Assembly (NCBI RefSeq): GCF_947179165.1 | Contig: NC_077244.1 | Span: forward strand, 72,276,144-72,340,143 | Length of the DNA: 64,000 bases | Direction of reading: 5' to 3' | From: Solanum dulcamara | Taxonomy: Eukaryota; Streptophyta; Magnoliopsida; Solanales; Solanaceae | Part shown: positions 22,304-43,968 of the stretch, in pieces | Layout: each line of letters starts with the position of its first letter | Position numbering within the stretch: position 1 is the first letter of the stretch | The notes under the pieces: model-generated | The model's input: the letters and a program-made list of their open reading frames with translations, nothing else | Told to the model about the DNA's origin: nothing | The model's database searches: none | Position numbers and translations under genes: made by a program

Positions 22304-23655
22304 GATCTAGTTAGTAGTACTTGTTGCAATATATTATGCTTTCAGTAGACTATGGTATTAATAACTTTCTAGACTGAACAGGATGTTCTGGTGACTTTGT
22401 TTCCTTCTGTGGCCTTGCACATTAATATATGCTCTGAAATTTCTTAGGGTCATACTGAACTTGCAGTGTTTTATGATAACAATGGCTCCGAAGCGAATGT
22501 CTGCACCATAAATTTTCCTGGTGTCTCTCACTTGCTCATAGCTTCAAGCTTCAATCTTGATGGTTTGCGTTTTTCGAAGTGAGCACTGAATCAGTAAACT
22601 GGTTATGACCGAATTTGTTCAAAATTTCATACTCATAACTCAGCATTTTCTTCAAAGTATCAACTTCTGTAAGATTCGTATAATTTCTTAATTTATTAAA
22701 ATATGATTTTGTATATTTTGGCATTTTGATACATCGGGTTATATACTAATTTGATCCTTTTTAATACTAATAATTTGATGGATTATTTGAGTTAAACAAA
22801 CAAAATATAATATAACTTATTCAATCGGTCAATTTGCTTAATGTGACTTTTGCACCGCCCTAGGCAGTAAAGCAAATATTTAGCCCAACACATTTGCTTT
22901 GTCCATTATTTTAGTACCAAAGTGATGATGCACAATATTAACTTCTTTTGTCACTATATTAATAAATTATTCTAAAAAATGAACCCCAAAAACAACTTGC
23001 AAGAAGCTGAATAATTGCTCGATAGTTTGACCAGCTTTTCCTATTTCACAGATTAGTCCCTCCTCTTTTTCAGACGATTTTAAGTGTCAATGAAATATAA
23101 ATTTGATATCTGTACATGTTTAATAAATTTTTTAACACAAATATTTTATTTGACAAAAGTTACTGAATTGTACCTAGGCTTCTAGCTTCCTTCACCGATT
23201 AGAAAGAAAAATATGAACACATAAATTGAAAGTGAAAGGGAGAAAATAATAAAATACTTGACTTAATTGGAGAGGAAAGTGTCATTGGTGAAGGAATTTG
23301 TCAGTGGAAAGAAGTCAGTCTATTTTACCATTTGTAAAGGGTCACATGTCAATAGCTCTATTAGCTTTTGTGTGTAAGAAAAGCTTTCCACAAAATTTTC
23401 TACCCACTAAAATACAAATGAGTGCAAGTGTACAACACAACATCCCATCAAAGCCTAAATAAAGTTGATGTAGAAGCTAGAAAGAAACATCATCACCAAC
23501 CACTCACTACTTTCTTGTTATAAAAACCTCACTCTTAACATTTTGTTTTTTTTTGAGTTTAGGTATTATTACATCTATTAAACCAAATTCTTCTTTCCTT
23601 CTTTTGATTCTACAAATATAATTTAGATTACAAAAAAAATTAAAATTTTTGGAAG
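22304..23655. other. Intergenic region between NBR1 and Di19
   Basis: Begins with the NBR1 3' flank. No coding region or known repeat seen. A TATAAAA box at 23519-23525 lies about 130 bp before the Di19 ATG and is the likely core promoter of that gene. Confidence 0.5.
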
Positions 23656-26625
23656 ATGGATGTGGACTTTTGGACTACAAGAGAAAACTCAGCCAATAAT
23701 CTTTCTGCCTTTCAATTTACCCATTTTAGCAATTCTGGTAAATATCAATTTGCATCACATGCATTTGTCTTGTATAACTGTTCTTGCACTGTTGCTGCTT
23801 CTTTCTTTTTTTATACATAAAATTAAATTTTGTGGTAGACAGTTTAGGTCTCTGTCTCAGGGGAGTTTTAAATGCTGAGTGAAGCTTTTGGGTTGACATA
23901 GATGTTGGTAATTTTTGGCCATGGCTTTTCCATTAATTGGTAATTTTACATACTCTAGTTCCTCCTTTCTTGGGCTATGTTGGTCGGCTTCAAAAATATT
24001 GACACATCTGTGTGGATTCTTCAAAACGGCACTACTTTTGGAGGATCTGACCAACGCATGATTATTTTTTTGAAGAGCCGAGCAACATAGTTCTCAGGTT
24101 TTGGAGTTTCATCTTCATTTTATATAAGTTATCTTTTAACTGTTAGTTTTTTGGATGATGTTATGACTTCCATTATTGTGTATTGTGTTTATTCCAGTTT
24201 TATGCAATTACCTATTTAACTAGTATTTCAGTTGGTTTGTCAGTTGGACAAGAAATTCAATTTAAGGTTGATAGATGTGTGTAGGGGTGACAAATGGTAG
24301 TGTTTGGGCGGGTCAAATGGGCTGAATCATATTTTTGTGGATTAATTTTGCCATGAAATAGCGTCCACTGGTCACTTTTCAGTACTGTCCTCGTAAAATA
24401 GCCATTGTGCTAGAGTCTTGAAATCTACAAGTGAAACTCTAGGACATTATCCGGGGCCAAAAGCTGGCTATGTATGAATTTGTCCCAGTTTTGCCACCCT
24501 TAGATTTGTGCACAATTTATAGTTTTGAGAGTGATAGATGAAACAAAACAGCCCAAAAAAGAAGGTAGAAAATGAAAGAAGCTGTTATTTCATGTTGCCG
24601 CCTCGGTAGAACCCAATAGTTTTGGCCCAAATTCTGTATTTGCGTCAAAAATCCACTTAATATGTATAAATATTTATTCAGAACTAGAAAGTTGTCTTTT
24701 CTACTATCTGGAAGACTGGAACCCATAAAGTTGTGATCACATTTCTCGTCCTCGGACTTCTCTTTTGGACAAGTTTAGGAAATAGATGAAAAAAATAGGA
24801 AGAAAAAAGAAAAGAAAAGAAAGAGAACACGTCCTAAATGAAACCTTATGTTTATTTGTTTTGGAAATCAAACAGATTCTTTCTTGAATGAAGCAGAAGA
24901 AGACGTTAGAGCTTGGTTCCCTTGCCCTTTCTGTTATGTCGAAATTGAAGTGCCAATGCTTTGCAGCCATTTGGAAGATGAGCATTGTTTTGACTTAAAA
25001 AACGCGGTAATGTCCCACCCATGATGCTTCCTCGTGTCACATTCTCGTTAGATATGTTGTTTATGTTATATACAAAAAATGAAGTGCATATGACTATACT
25101 TATATACCGGAAACTTTTCAATCTTTTAGTCCTCATGTAATATGCATTCATACTGAAGATTTGTATGAGTTGATCAATCTACTCGACGTTTTTATTCCAG
25201 GTCTGTCCCGTATGTGCTGCAACTTTGGGCAAAGATCCTACCGGACATTTTTCTGTGCAACATGCACACTCAGTAAAGGTAGACATATTTTCAGCTTCAA
25301 AATATTAATTTTGACTATTTAGGACGATCTATAAGCGATCAACTGAACCTCCACACCTGTACCCCCTTTTACAGAGGAGGAGAAATTACCTAAAACCTGG
25401 CTTCTGGAATAATGCTACACCTATGATCGGAAAGGATCCTCGAGAAATAACTTCATTCTTTGGCACAAATTCAGAATTTGTTCGGTACAAGGTTCAAGAA
25501 ACTGCTCCTGATCCACTTTTATTGCCATTTCTCTGCAATTTCTCTCCTTTGGATCCTAAATGCAGGCAGCAAGATAAGTCATCTGTTTGTGACAATGTGA
25601 CTACTGAAATAGAAAGGTACGTTTATTCATTCTTTCTCTTTGTTTTCGTAAAGTTTTCTCATAAAACAAGCTGAACGAAATGCTAAACCTGAAAGTTAAG
25701 CAAGAGTGTTGTAGTTTGTACCTTTCTGTATTCGTCCTTCTGTTGTCAATATAACCATCAAAAAGTGTCCACCTAGAATGTAGTTTCATCATTTTTTAAC
25801 CCAAAGCCAACCTACGTTTAGAGGAAGATTCAGGATTTCAAGTTATAGATTCAATCTTCAATATTCTTAGCACTGATCTTATTGTACTATTAAAATTATG
25901 AGTTCATAGATGAGTCTATTATTGCAGCAATGGACGACCTAGGTGTTGGCCATGAAACTCCGAGGATGTTTGTTTATAATAGAACATAATTCTGCTTCAA
26001 AAATTTCAATATGTTGACAATATTGGGTGTCTAACAGATCTGATAATGTTGAGTTTGAAATGTTTAGCTGATCCTTGAAGATAGATACATCTTGATTAGT
26101 GTTGAATGGTTCATTTGTTTTAGGGACAAATTTTGTATGCAGTAACACCAAGGTGTAAGAAAGTTTTGCTCAATTATAGGTAGAAGCAGATCCAGAATTT
26201 TTAGTTCATGGGTTTTGAAACACGATCCATTTTGCTCACTGGGTCATAGACAGATGAGTAATACAGTTTAAATGAATTTTTTTTTAGCACAAATACGAAG
26301 TATGAGCCAAAGCTATTGGGTTCTACAGAACTCGTCGATGGTGGTAGCTTATTTCACGCAATAAGCATTACTTGGTAAAATGGAATACATAATAAGTGAT
26401 CTATTATAATAGGTTAAATTACATGTATAAAAATGTATATACTGTCGGTATATACAGAACCAGTGTTAGTTAATGGTGCCCTTGACAGTAGAATGATAGA
26501 AATCTACTGTTGTCTTGTGCAGCAGCAAGTTAGCTGTATCTGATCAAGCACTAGAAGAGGATTTTGAAGAGCAAAGGCAGAGAGCTGTATTTCTTCAAGA
26601 GCTGGTTGCTTCAACTATATTTTAG
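23656..26625 (+). CDS. Di19-type zinc-finger protein, five exons
   Basis: Exons 23656-23737, 24876-25006, 25201-25278, 25375-25616 and 26523-26625 join in phase to 211 residues. The product begins MDVDFWTTR, like other Di19 (drought-induced 19) proteins. Two atypical Cys2/His2 fingers follow: WFPCPFCYVEIEVPMLCSHL-EDEH (about 40-60) and VCPVCAATLGKDPTGHFSVQH (about 72-92), then the basic RRRNYLKP and the Di19 C-terminal region with a leucine-rich LLLPFLC that resembles a nuclear export signal, ending EEQRQRAVFLQELVASTIF. Di19 proteins are nuclear factors in drought, salt and light responses and bind DNA in Arabidopsis. The family is clear; the specific role is not. Intron 1 (1138 bp) holds a repeat. 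The exon-5 acceptor is a NAGNAG (CAGCAG), so isoforms may differ by one Ser. Confidence 0.9.
24283..24505. mobile_element. Probable MITE in Di19 intron 1
   Basis: Inverted ends TAGGGGTGACAAATGG on the left and TTTTGCCACCCTTAG on the right enclose non-coding DNA with GGGCGGGTCAAATGGGC, a block shared by a nightshade element family also seen near 50278-50843 and 59095-59545. Confidence 0.6.
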
Positions 26626-28899
26626 GAAATCAACCAATTTTTGTGGATAATATGCTTCATAGAATCATGCAGGCGAGGCGATGATCGTTCCAAATTACTA
26701 GTAAAAGTCATGTAACACCAGAAAGCATCTCAAAAACTTCTAATATCTATAAATCAATGTTACAATTTCAAGTATATTAATGCAATCACATTTGTCCTCG
26801 ACGATCAACATGCTACTGTTTGCTAGTTTTCTTCTTTTCTATCATGTCTAAAACAAGATTGTTAAACAATTCCCTGAGGATGATGGAGTCCAAAGGTTGA
26901 TTATTGAAATGTTGTGCACACCATAAGTCACAAGGTTGATTGTCTCTATTTATCAGACTTGTGATTCAAACTCAGGCTTAAGATATAACTGGCAAACGAC
27001 GTTTTGTGTGGGCTTAAGATATAATTGGTAAAACGACGTTGAAGCCTGAAAAGCCTGTAAACTAATGTACCTAAAGTCATTGATTAGAGTTGGGAGTTTA
27101 TGGCATTGATCATTGGCAGTTAACCTAATTAAAATACCAGTAACTTCACAAGTTCCATACATCAAAAAAAGCTAAATGAAATTCTTTTTAACCACAATCT
27201 TTTATTGCATAATGCATATTTCCTTAGATGATATTATACAAGAGTAACAAGCATGAATAACAACAAGAAACACAATAAATCAGACACTTTCATCAGGAAC
27301 ACTACACAGAAAAAAATCATTGTAACACTTCACAACAGTGGTCCTTGCCAATTTAGTAACAATAAGTCTTCCATTGTCATATATTTTTTACTCAAATACT
27401 TCTATTAAACAGAATGATCACTTTTTTCTCCTCTTTCATTGACTCAAGCAGTATCATTTCATTGTAAACTTAATACCATCCCAGCTGGAAAAATAAAAGG
27501 ATAACGAGCAAGGTTGCAGATCCATTCGAACTCATCAGAGCATGTGGAAAGACAAAGGTCTTGTATGTATTCCTGCTCTTTCCCCCCCTTTTAATCGGGG
27601 CATTGCAATAACACTCAAGAATGCTCATTGCAAAGAACTGCTCTGAGGTTTAGAGAAAAACAGGTGAACAGTCATGACTAAAATGTCACTCTGATGATTA
27701 GCTCACGTTAAAAGTAACATTTCCAATAGGGATCCCAACTTTTACTTAGCCAAGCACAAGGAATAGACAGATATACACTTGAAAGTAATGTACAATTCAC
27801 TAATGACATACAATCGGTGCAGTTGGGAAAGCAAAGGTCATTGAACTTGAAAAGATCTATGAAAAAGTAAATTCGGACTTAGTATTATCAAAGATGATCG
27901 TCAATGTAAGTGTATTTAAGTAAACTTGCTCTATCATTGGTAGCAACCAGGACTTTGCTTGATGCAGCACAAGGGGATTACAAAGTTTCCAGTCAAAGGC
28001 AAATTCACTTCACAGAACTTGACTTATAATGATCAAGTAGCAACTTTTTTTTCATTTTTTATGAGAACGCACCAGCAATTTAAAACCACATTGCAGGTTG
28101 AAACCAAGCTCCAATAATTGTGAAGAAAGGTGAAACCAAAGCATCAAATCCAGAAAGATCAAACACACTCTCAGTAATCTTTAGCTTAGGACGACATACT
28201 TCCTAACCATAGAAATCAAAATCGACCAGTTGGCTACCTGCCACATTCACCCGAGAATAAAGAAAAACCACTGAACTCAAAGAGTGCATGATAGGAGGAA
28301 CAAGCCTGAAAAATGAGAAAATGGAAGCAAAGAGTGTGTGATTATCATAATGTAATATCTAAGATATTCACGTTAGTCAACGAAGACCAACATTCCTCAT
28401 CTTGTCAACATAACATACGGCCTAAGCAATGTAAGATGAACCAACAGTGTTCTGCTCAAATAAAGAAGTTCAGTTATTCGCCAGCTGATGTCTTACTCGT
28501 AGTTATCCAACAGAACACAGTGGCTAAGGAAGCATATTACTTTTTCTTTTGTGTTATTCTATCAGCAATCAATTTGTTGAAACAAATAGTCCAAGCAGTG
28601 ATTCTCAAATTAGCAAGTTGGGCCTTTGTTTCAAAAGAAGGTGTGCATCTATCTAGAGGAAAATAAAGTGCATGAGAGCAAATGATATCATTTCTTTCAA
28701 GCAAATGAAAAGTGAAACAAGAGACAGGAAAATTTCCAAAAGTTCAGTAGAATTGGGAGATAAAACAAGATAATTCAACTAAAGTAAGATTCTAAGACAT
28801 AATAAATGTAACCAAAAAGTCGCATATATGACAATGGATTAATTAACCAATGGAAAAAATCCGACCATTTGTGAAGAGAGATGCTCAGCTGCAAGTTCA
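26626..28899. other. Intergenic region between Di19 and plastid EF-Tu
   Basis: The two genes converge here, so both 3' UTRs must lie inside. A duplicated piece (GGCTTAAGATATAA(C/T)TGG(C/T)AAA) occurs at about 26975 and 27012. No coding exon, RNA gene or recognised transposon. Longer open frames on the plus strand (28313-28666) have no family resemblance. Confidence 0.4.
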
Positions 28900-30348
28900 T
28901 CATTCTAAGATTTTCTGAATAACACCAGCTCCAACAGTCTTTCCTCCTTCCCTAATAGCGAACCTCATGCCTTGCTCACAAGCAACCGGCATAATGAGCT
29001 CAACCACCATGTTTACGCGATCACCAGGCATGACCATCTTAGATTCCTCTCCTTTGTCAGTCATAATAGCAGTAACCTTTCCAGTCACATCAGTTGTCCT
29101 CATGTAAAACTGTGGCCTATAACCCGCAAAGAAAGGGGAATGCCTGCCACCTTCTTCCTTCTTCAACACATACACCAAAGCTTCAAACTTGGTGTGTGGA
29201 GTAATTGTTCCAGGTTTTGCCAACACCATTCCTCTTTGAATATCGATCTTCTGAATACCTCTCAACAACAACCCCACATTATCTCCTGCCATTGCTTCAT
29301 CCAATATCTTCTGAAACATCTCAACCCCTGTCACTGTAGTGTTCCTAGTGTCCTTCAATCCAACTATATCAACAATTTCCCCAACCTTAACAGTCCCTCT
29401 CTCCACTCTCCCTGTAGCCACTGTACCTCTACCGGTAATAGAAAACACATCTTCAATAGCCATCAAGAAAGGCAATTCAGTTTGTCTTTGTGGGATAGGA
29501 ATATATTCATCAACAGAGTCCATTAATGCATAAATCTTATCAACCCATTGATCATCACCCCTTTTAATACTAGGATTAGCCATCAAAGCCTCCAAAGCCA
29601 AAAGGGCAGAACCAGAATGAATAGGAATATCATCACCAGGAAACTCATAACTTGACAATAACTCTCTTACCTCCAACTCAACAAGCTGAAGCAACTCCTC
29701 ATCATCAACTTGGTCTTGTTTGTTCAAGAAAACAACCATATTAGGGACACCCACTTGCTTAGCAAGCAAAATATGCTCCTTAGTCTGCGGCATTGGACCA
29801 TCAGCCCCTGAAACAACAAGTATAGCTCCATCCATCTGGGCAGCACCAGTAATCATGTTCTTGACATAATCAGCGTGACCCGGGCAATCCACATGGGCGT
29901 AATGCCTATTCTCAGTTTCATATTCCACTGTGGCAGTATTAATAGTAATCCCACGAGCCCTTTCTTCAGGGGCAGCATCAATTTCATCATACTTTTTCGG
30001 GGCTGAGTTACCCAGAGAAGCAAGCGCCATGGTCAAAGCAGCTGTAAGTGTGGTTTTCCCATGGTCAACATGGCCAATTGTACCAATATTGACATGGGGT
30101 TTCTTCCGTTCGAATTTACCACGAGCAGCTCGGACAGTAAACCGGCGGTGGCGGGTGGAAGAAGTAGTATTAGTAGTAGTGGTGGCTGCTGAATGGAGGA
30201 AAAGGGTTGATGGGGTTGGTGTAAAAGAAGATGAAAGGATAAGCTTAGAGGATTTTGTGGAATTTGAAGGAAGAACACCACCACTGGTATTAAGCTTTGT
30301 AGAAGCTGCAGCAGCAGCAGTGGCAGAAGCTGCTGAAATTGAAGCCAT
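28900..30348 (-). CDS. tufA: Chloroplast elongation factor Tu (nuclear encoded), single exon
   Basis: 482 residues from ATG 30348 (context TTCCATGGCT). The frame is open seven codons further, but only from a TTG, so the ATG was chosen. Residues 1 to about 75 are a Ser/Thr/Ala-rich chloroplast transit peptide ([20 protein letters not shown]), ending near [18 protein letters not shown]. The GTPase follows: G1 GHVDHGKT at 92-99, G2 RGITI, G3 DCPGH, G4 NKQD, G5 SAL; then EF-Tu domains 2 and 3 ([35 protein letters not shown]). It carries aminoacyl-tRNA to the plastid ribosome as the GTP complex. The gene moved from plastid to nucleus in land plants, and the lack of introns fits that family. A plastid stroma location is inferred from the transit peptide. 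The next gene upstream, WNK, is on the same strand. Confidence 0.97.
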   Translation of the reverse strand: MASISAASATAAAAASTKLNTSGGVLPSNSTKSSKLILSSSFTPTPSTLFLHSAATTTTNTTSSTRHRRFTVRAARGKFERKKPHVNIGTIGHVDHGKTTLTAALTMALASLGNSAPKKYDEIDAAPEERARGITINTATVEYETENRHYAHVDCPGHADYVKNMITGAAQMDGAILVVSGADGPMPQTKEHILLAKQVGVPNMVVFLNKQDQVDDEELLQLVELEVRELLSSYEFPGDDIPIHSGSALLALEALMANPSIKRGDDQWVDKIYALMDSVDEYIPIPQRQTELPFLMAIEDVFSITGRGTVATGRVERGTVKVGEIVDIVGLKDTRNTTVTGVEMFQKILDEAMAGDNVGLLLRGIQKIDIQRGMVLAKPGTITPHTKFEALVYVLKKEEGGRHSPFFAGYRPQFYMRTTDVTGKVTAIMTDKGEESKMVMPGDRVNMVVELIMPVACEQGMRFAIREGGKTVGAGVIQKILE

Positions 30349-31681
30349 GGAAGAAGCTTTTGCCTGCAAATGGGAATTGAAGTTTTTGGAGAAAGAGAGT
30401 GGAATAAATTGTGGTAGAAAGAAGTGAAGTTATCTTTTTTGGTAGAGGAAGAAAGAGGGCCTCTCATATATTAGCCATTTGGGTACCTCTCTTGGATGAC
30501 ATACTGACACAGCAGTGGGCTGCAACTTGCGACTATGGGGATTAGGGGGTATGGGATTTATGTAAAAACTTACTCCAAAAATAATGTTGGTCAATTTGAC
30601 TATTTTTTAAAAACTTAATATGTAGGTATTAAAAAATTATACAAAAAATATTATAAATTGTATTTTTTCCATTACATCTTAAGAGATTGATCAAATAAGT
30701 AATTTAACTCTCAAAAAGTAAAATATAAAATATATTGTGGAACGAATGACGTATATACGAATTTTGTGAATCAGCAACCATGACTATATTTTGTGTGGTA
30801 TGATAATGCCTCCTTTAGGAAAATGAAAAAAAGAAGAAGAGGAGTTCATGTCAAATGTATTAAACCGAGGTATGGAAATGTTGCCAAAAGTATGATGGGA
30901 GGAATTACATCTACATCGAGCTTGTAGGATAAGGTTTTGCGGTGCTTGCTATTTGCCTAATGATATTGTGTTAATCGATGAAAATTATTGAAAGGACAAG
31001 AAGTCAGAACCATATAGAAACACTCTAGAGAGTAGAAGCTTTAAGATGGTAAAGACTGAAAATATATGCTACATGTTTAACTCTAGAGAAAGAATATAAA
31101 TAAAAATGAGATTACATAAAATGGTGGTATCTAATAAGTTTAGATAAATAGATCTTAGATTTTTAAACGCAGACAACGGCAAGCAGTAGAAAATAATTAT
31201 TCAAATAAATATTACTGTATCTCTTTACAGATTTAACGAACACCAATGATAATTTTTTTAAAGAAAACTTTAATAATTTCAATCGACATTTTCAATAGCT
31301 AAATACTGAGGTAAATATGTACAAGTATACAATTCATGAAATTGAAGGTCCTAGTTTTAGCTGCAACATGACTTGCAGACGCATTATACATAAGCGTACA
31401 AGCAAGCAAGTGCGAATAACTAATAAAGCAAATGGAGTCACCAATCTTTGACGCATCGCTTCCCTGTCTCCTCTTTCAATATTACCTCAATTCCTGACCC
31501 TGAACTGATTTAAACCTTGATAGAGCTGAATCTGTATCTAAACATACGTCCATGCTTATCCCCTCTAGCTTCTCAGGGTCAGTCAGGTCATTGGTACAAT
31601 CAAAGAATAACTCAACACTTGAGTGGCAAAAGACAAAACAGCAACTTGCATCTTTACAAAGGAACTTGAGTTTTCAGGACA
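30349..31681. other. EF-Tu upstream region and WNK 3' flank
   Basis: 30349-30480 is the EF-Tu leader, rich in CT on the minus strand. Beyond it the DNA is AT-rich without recognised features until the WNK stop codon at 31684-31682. Most of 31320-31681 is likely the WNK 3' UTR. Confidence 0.5.
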
Positions 31682-40670
<8,989 letters not shown>

Positions 40671-41706
40671 TCTCTTCGTTCCAATGAATTTAGTTGCGAG
40701 AAGAAAATCCGAAACCTAGCTATTTGTCAAACAACAATTCAATTTGAGATCAATCTGAAATAGCATAATTAAGTATTCCCAAAATAAGAATAGTACAATT
40801 CTTCTCAAAATTCGTGTAGAAGCAGTATTGGGAATCGGAAGAAGACTCAATCACACCAAACCCAAGCATACTAGTATGGAAGAAATGAAGGAGAAGGAGA
40901 AACGTATAAAAGAAAGGGAAATAAAGGCGTACAAAGGGCAAAAAAGTAAAAGAGTTGGGAGGGGAGTTGGGTCAATGGCAGGTGTGTATTGTGTGTTTAG
41001 CTGCGCGCATGCGAAAGCAGCAGATCCTCAACCCAATTTTGAGGAATTAGGAATTGAACCCTCCACAGTAAAATAAAAATTTATATATTTAACTAATTCA
41101 ACTACTGAAATTTTTTGAATAATCTTCAATTTTTCACCCTTAAATTGGCCTTTTTTTGTCCTTAAATATATTAAGTAATAAAAAAATGACTGAAAATGCT
41201 CATGATATAAAAAAAAAAGCGAAAAAGGTTTAATATATCTTTCAATTTTGACAGAGTTGATATAATCTCGCTTTATAAAAATAATTCACATATACCTCTG
41301 TTGTTATAAAAGCGACTCATATATATTCTCATTATTACAAAAGTGACTCACATATACCTTTTTCATCTAACGAAAGTGAAATTTTTTATTTTTTTATTTT
41401 TATTTTAAAAAAATCCATTTAGGAATATATATATATATGATTCTTCTAACAAAGCTCAAACATATATTTAATTTTTTTCACACATAAATTATTTTTTGAC
41501 TTATTTAATTATCATTATTTGAATTTCTAATTCTTATTTTTTTTCTTTCATTATCAAATGTAAAAATAAGATAAATAAAACGAAAGAAGTGTAATAAAAA
41601 AAGAAAAAAAGGAAAAAAATGTAAATTATTTTTACCAAATATATAGTAATTTAAAACTAATATTTATGTGGCTATAGATAGAATTTCAGTTTTGACATAA
41701 TTTGAT
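40671..41706. other. WNK 5' flank and intergenic DNA
   Basis: 40671-40960 is the likely WNK leader and promoter. The remainder is AT-rich and low-complexity (AT-dinucleotide run near 41425), with no gene recognised. Confidence 0.45.
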
Positions 41707-42700
41707 GCGGAATGACCTGGGAGACTCCTATATTTGGCTTTGTTTATCAGTTGGATCCTTCTACTTATATCTTTATCAATTGAACCAATAAACTCATTTG
41801 AACACAATATTTTAAACCCCTCTGACCATTGATTGACCTTGGCATTGATGTTGCTGAGTTGGAAAATAGCGTGATTACAAGAGTTTGAAAGCAGGTAAAT
41901 ACTATATTTACATTAAAAAAATTAAAAATAATAATCATTTTTAAAAAAAATAATCCCCACCCTCTCTCCTCCACGCCAGCCCTCTCTCTTCTTCTTCTTC
42001 TTGGAATTTCATTCTCCACACCCACTCTCCTCTTCTTTCTCAACACACACTTCTCTTTTGCTTGCAAATCAGCCCCCCACTCTAACCACTTCGTTCTGCC
42101 CCCACTCCTAACCCTTTTAAGTTTTTAATTTTTTAGTCTAAAAATATTGAAATCATTATTTGTGTTAGTTGACTTTAAAGAAGAGAGGTAGTTATGGATT
42201 ACATGAAGGGAGATTGATATATATTGAAAAATTGAAAACTCCATTGATAAAGTTAGAGAAAGCTTGAAGAGCAATAAATGGGTTTTGAGAATTTGTGAAA
42301 TTGAATTAAAATTGTGATTGAGGTTTGTTGGGTTTGTGTTGGTAAATTTGTAGTTAAATTTTCAAGTAAAATATGAAAGAATTTCATCTACCTGACATGA
42401 ATTTGGTGCTCACTTTGTGAGTAAATATGAAGAACATGCCTTGAAAATTTCCAGAAATTGTAAAAGTGCCCTAATTGATTTTTTTAATTATTATTTAACA
42501 TGCAATTTCATATGTGTCATTAAAAAAAGACGTGAAATTTCACGTGTGCTCGATTGTACATCACGCATACTAATCAGATTAAATAAGAGTTTAAAATATT
42601 GTGTTCAGATGAGTTTAAGGATTTAGTTGGCAAAGTGATAAGTAAAAGGATCCAACTGACAAACGAAGTCAAGTACAAGAATCTCGCAGGTCATTCCGCC
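41707..42700. mobile_element. MULE-type element with long terminal inverted repeats and 9-bp target duplication
   Basis: The ends are long inverted repeats of about 120 bp: GCGGAATGACCTGGGAGACT on the left matches, inverted, the right end (...AGGTCATTCCGCC), and similarity continues through CAGTTGGATCCTT and GAACACAATATTTTAAA. The 9-bp word TAATTTGAT flanks both sides (41698-41706, 42701-42709), which is the Mutator signature. The inside has no transposase. It carries a CT-rich stretch (41960-42050) that looks like a plant 5' leader, so captured host sequence is possible but not shown. Confidence 0.85.
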
Positions 42701-42709
42701 TAATTTGAT

Positions 42710-43773
42710 TCCTACGAAACTTATACCGATTGAGGCATAAGTTATGTCTCGAGGAGTTTTGTTCGACAAAGTAAAATTAAGTTCTCTTTGAATTATATAC
42801 TACGACTTATATCAACTAAGACAAAAAATTTCTAAATCTTTGTCTTGCGACATAATTAAAGATTTTTTAACCTATAATTTTTTTCATTAAAAGAAGCATG
42901 ACCAAAAATTAAAGACCTCAAGTAAACAGAAGCAATTCTTGTAAAAACTTAAAATTTGGAACTCATTTGGATCCGGGAAATACCATAATCAAATCATTAC
43001 TAATTTAAAGTTAAAAACCATTGAATCGTATGAATTAGCTAATTATTAATAGGTAATCGAATAAGTATTTTCATGCTAAAACTAATTTTAAAATAAATAG
43101 TTATGTATTTAGATAAAAATAAATAAGAGTTGATTTTTGATAATTAGTATTTGATGTATTTGGTAAAATTAAGCGTTGATAAGTTATTTTTTGATAAAAT
43201 AATTGGGGGCAAAAACCTTTACTTTGTAATAAAAATGATGAACAAGAAGTATGGATAGAGAGGATATTGGATATTTGTCTTCGAAAGGTATTTCCTTTTT
43301 TTAAGGATAAAATAATAATAAAATTAATCAAACTAAAAGTATTTATATAAGCTGAAATATCATAATAAAGAATAATCAGCTGATTTTTGGTTAATGTTAA
43401 CTTATAAATACTTGGAATATAAGCACAAAAATACTGTAAGCCAGTTATACTAGCTTATTGGCTTAGCCAACACCCTTCTGTCTCACAATATCTATCACTA
43501 ATTCAAAATACTATACACAAATTTCAAAAAATATTGTCAACTAAAAGAAAAAATTTGACTTTCTAAATACATAATATTGTCACATAAATTAGGAGTACTA
43601 TTTTTAAAATCAAATTATTTTTTCCTTAAATTATAGATTTTTTTTCTCAAATACATTTGCATCTATTTAATTGTAAAAAAATTGTATTTTATTACTTTAA
43701 TGCAGTTTCGGGATAAGTAATTTTTTTAAAGTTGAAATAAGAAAACTATCAAAGTAGATATTTTGATTCTTGT
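42710..43773. other. AT-rich intergenic DNA
   Basis: No gene or recognised repeat. Short fragments at about 43480-43620 resemble worn Stowaway-type ends (CACAATATCTATCACTAATTC). Confidence 0.35.
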
Positions 43774-43935
43774 TGTTGACACCCAATTTTGACCCCTCAC
43801 TACGCAAATTAGCTATCAAGTTTCTTTAAATTTTGAACATTTTTGAAATAATTAGCTTATATAAAAACAAAGATATTTTCATGTTATTCTTAACTATTTT
43901 TATCTTTTTATAAATTTTAATATAATATACATATT

Positions 43936-43968
<33 letters not shown>

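Noticed and set aside
28313..28666. 117-codon plus-strand open frame downstream of EF-Tu
   Set aside because: No recognised domain and it overlaps the expected 3' UTR of EF-Tu on the other strand.
30349..30369. Seven-residue extension of EF-Tu
   Set aside because: It starts at a TTG. The ATG at 30348 has a good context and begins a normal transit peptide.
29930..30427. 165-codon open frame on the plus strand opposite EF-Tu
   Set aside because: It is antisense to the EF-Tu coding sequence and reflects its codon bias; the product is low-complexity and matches no family.
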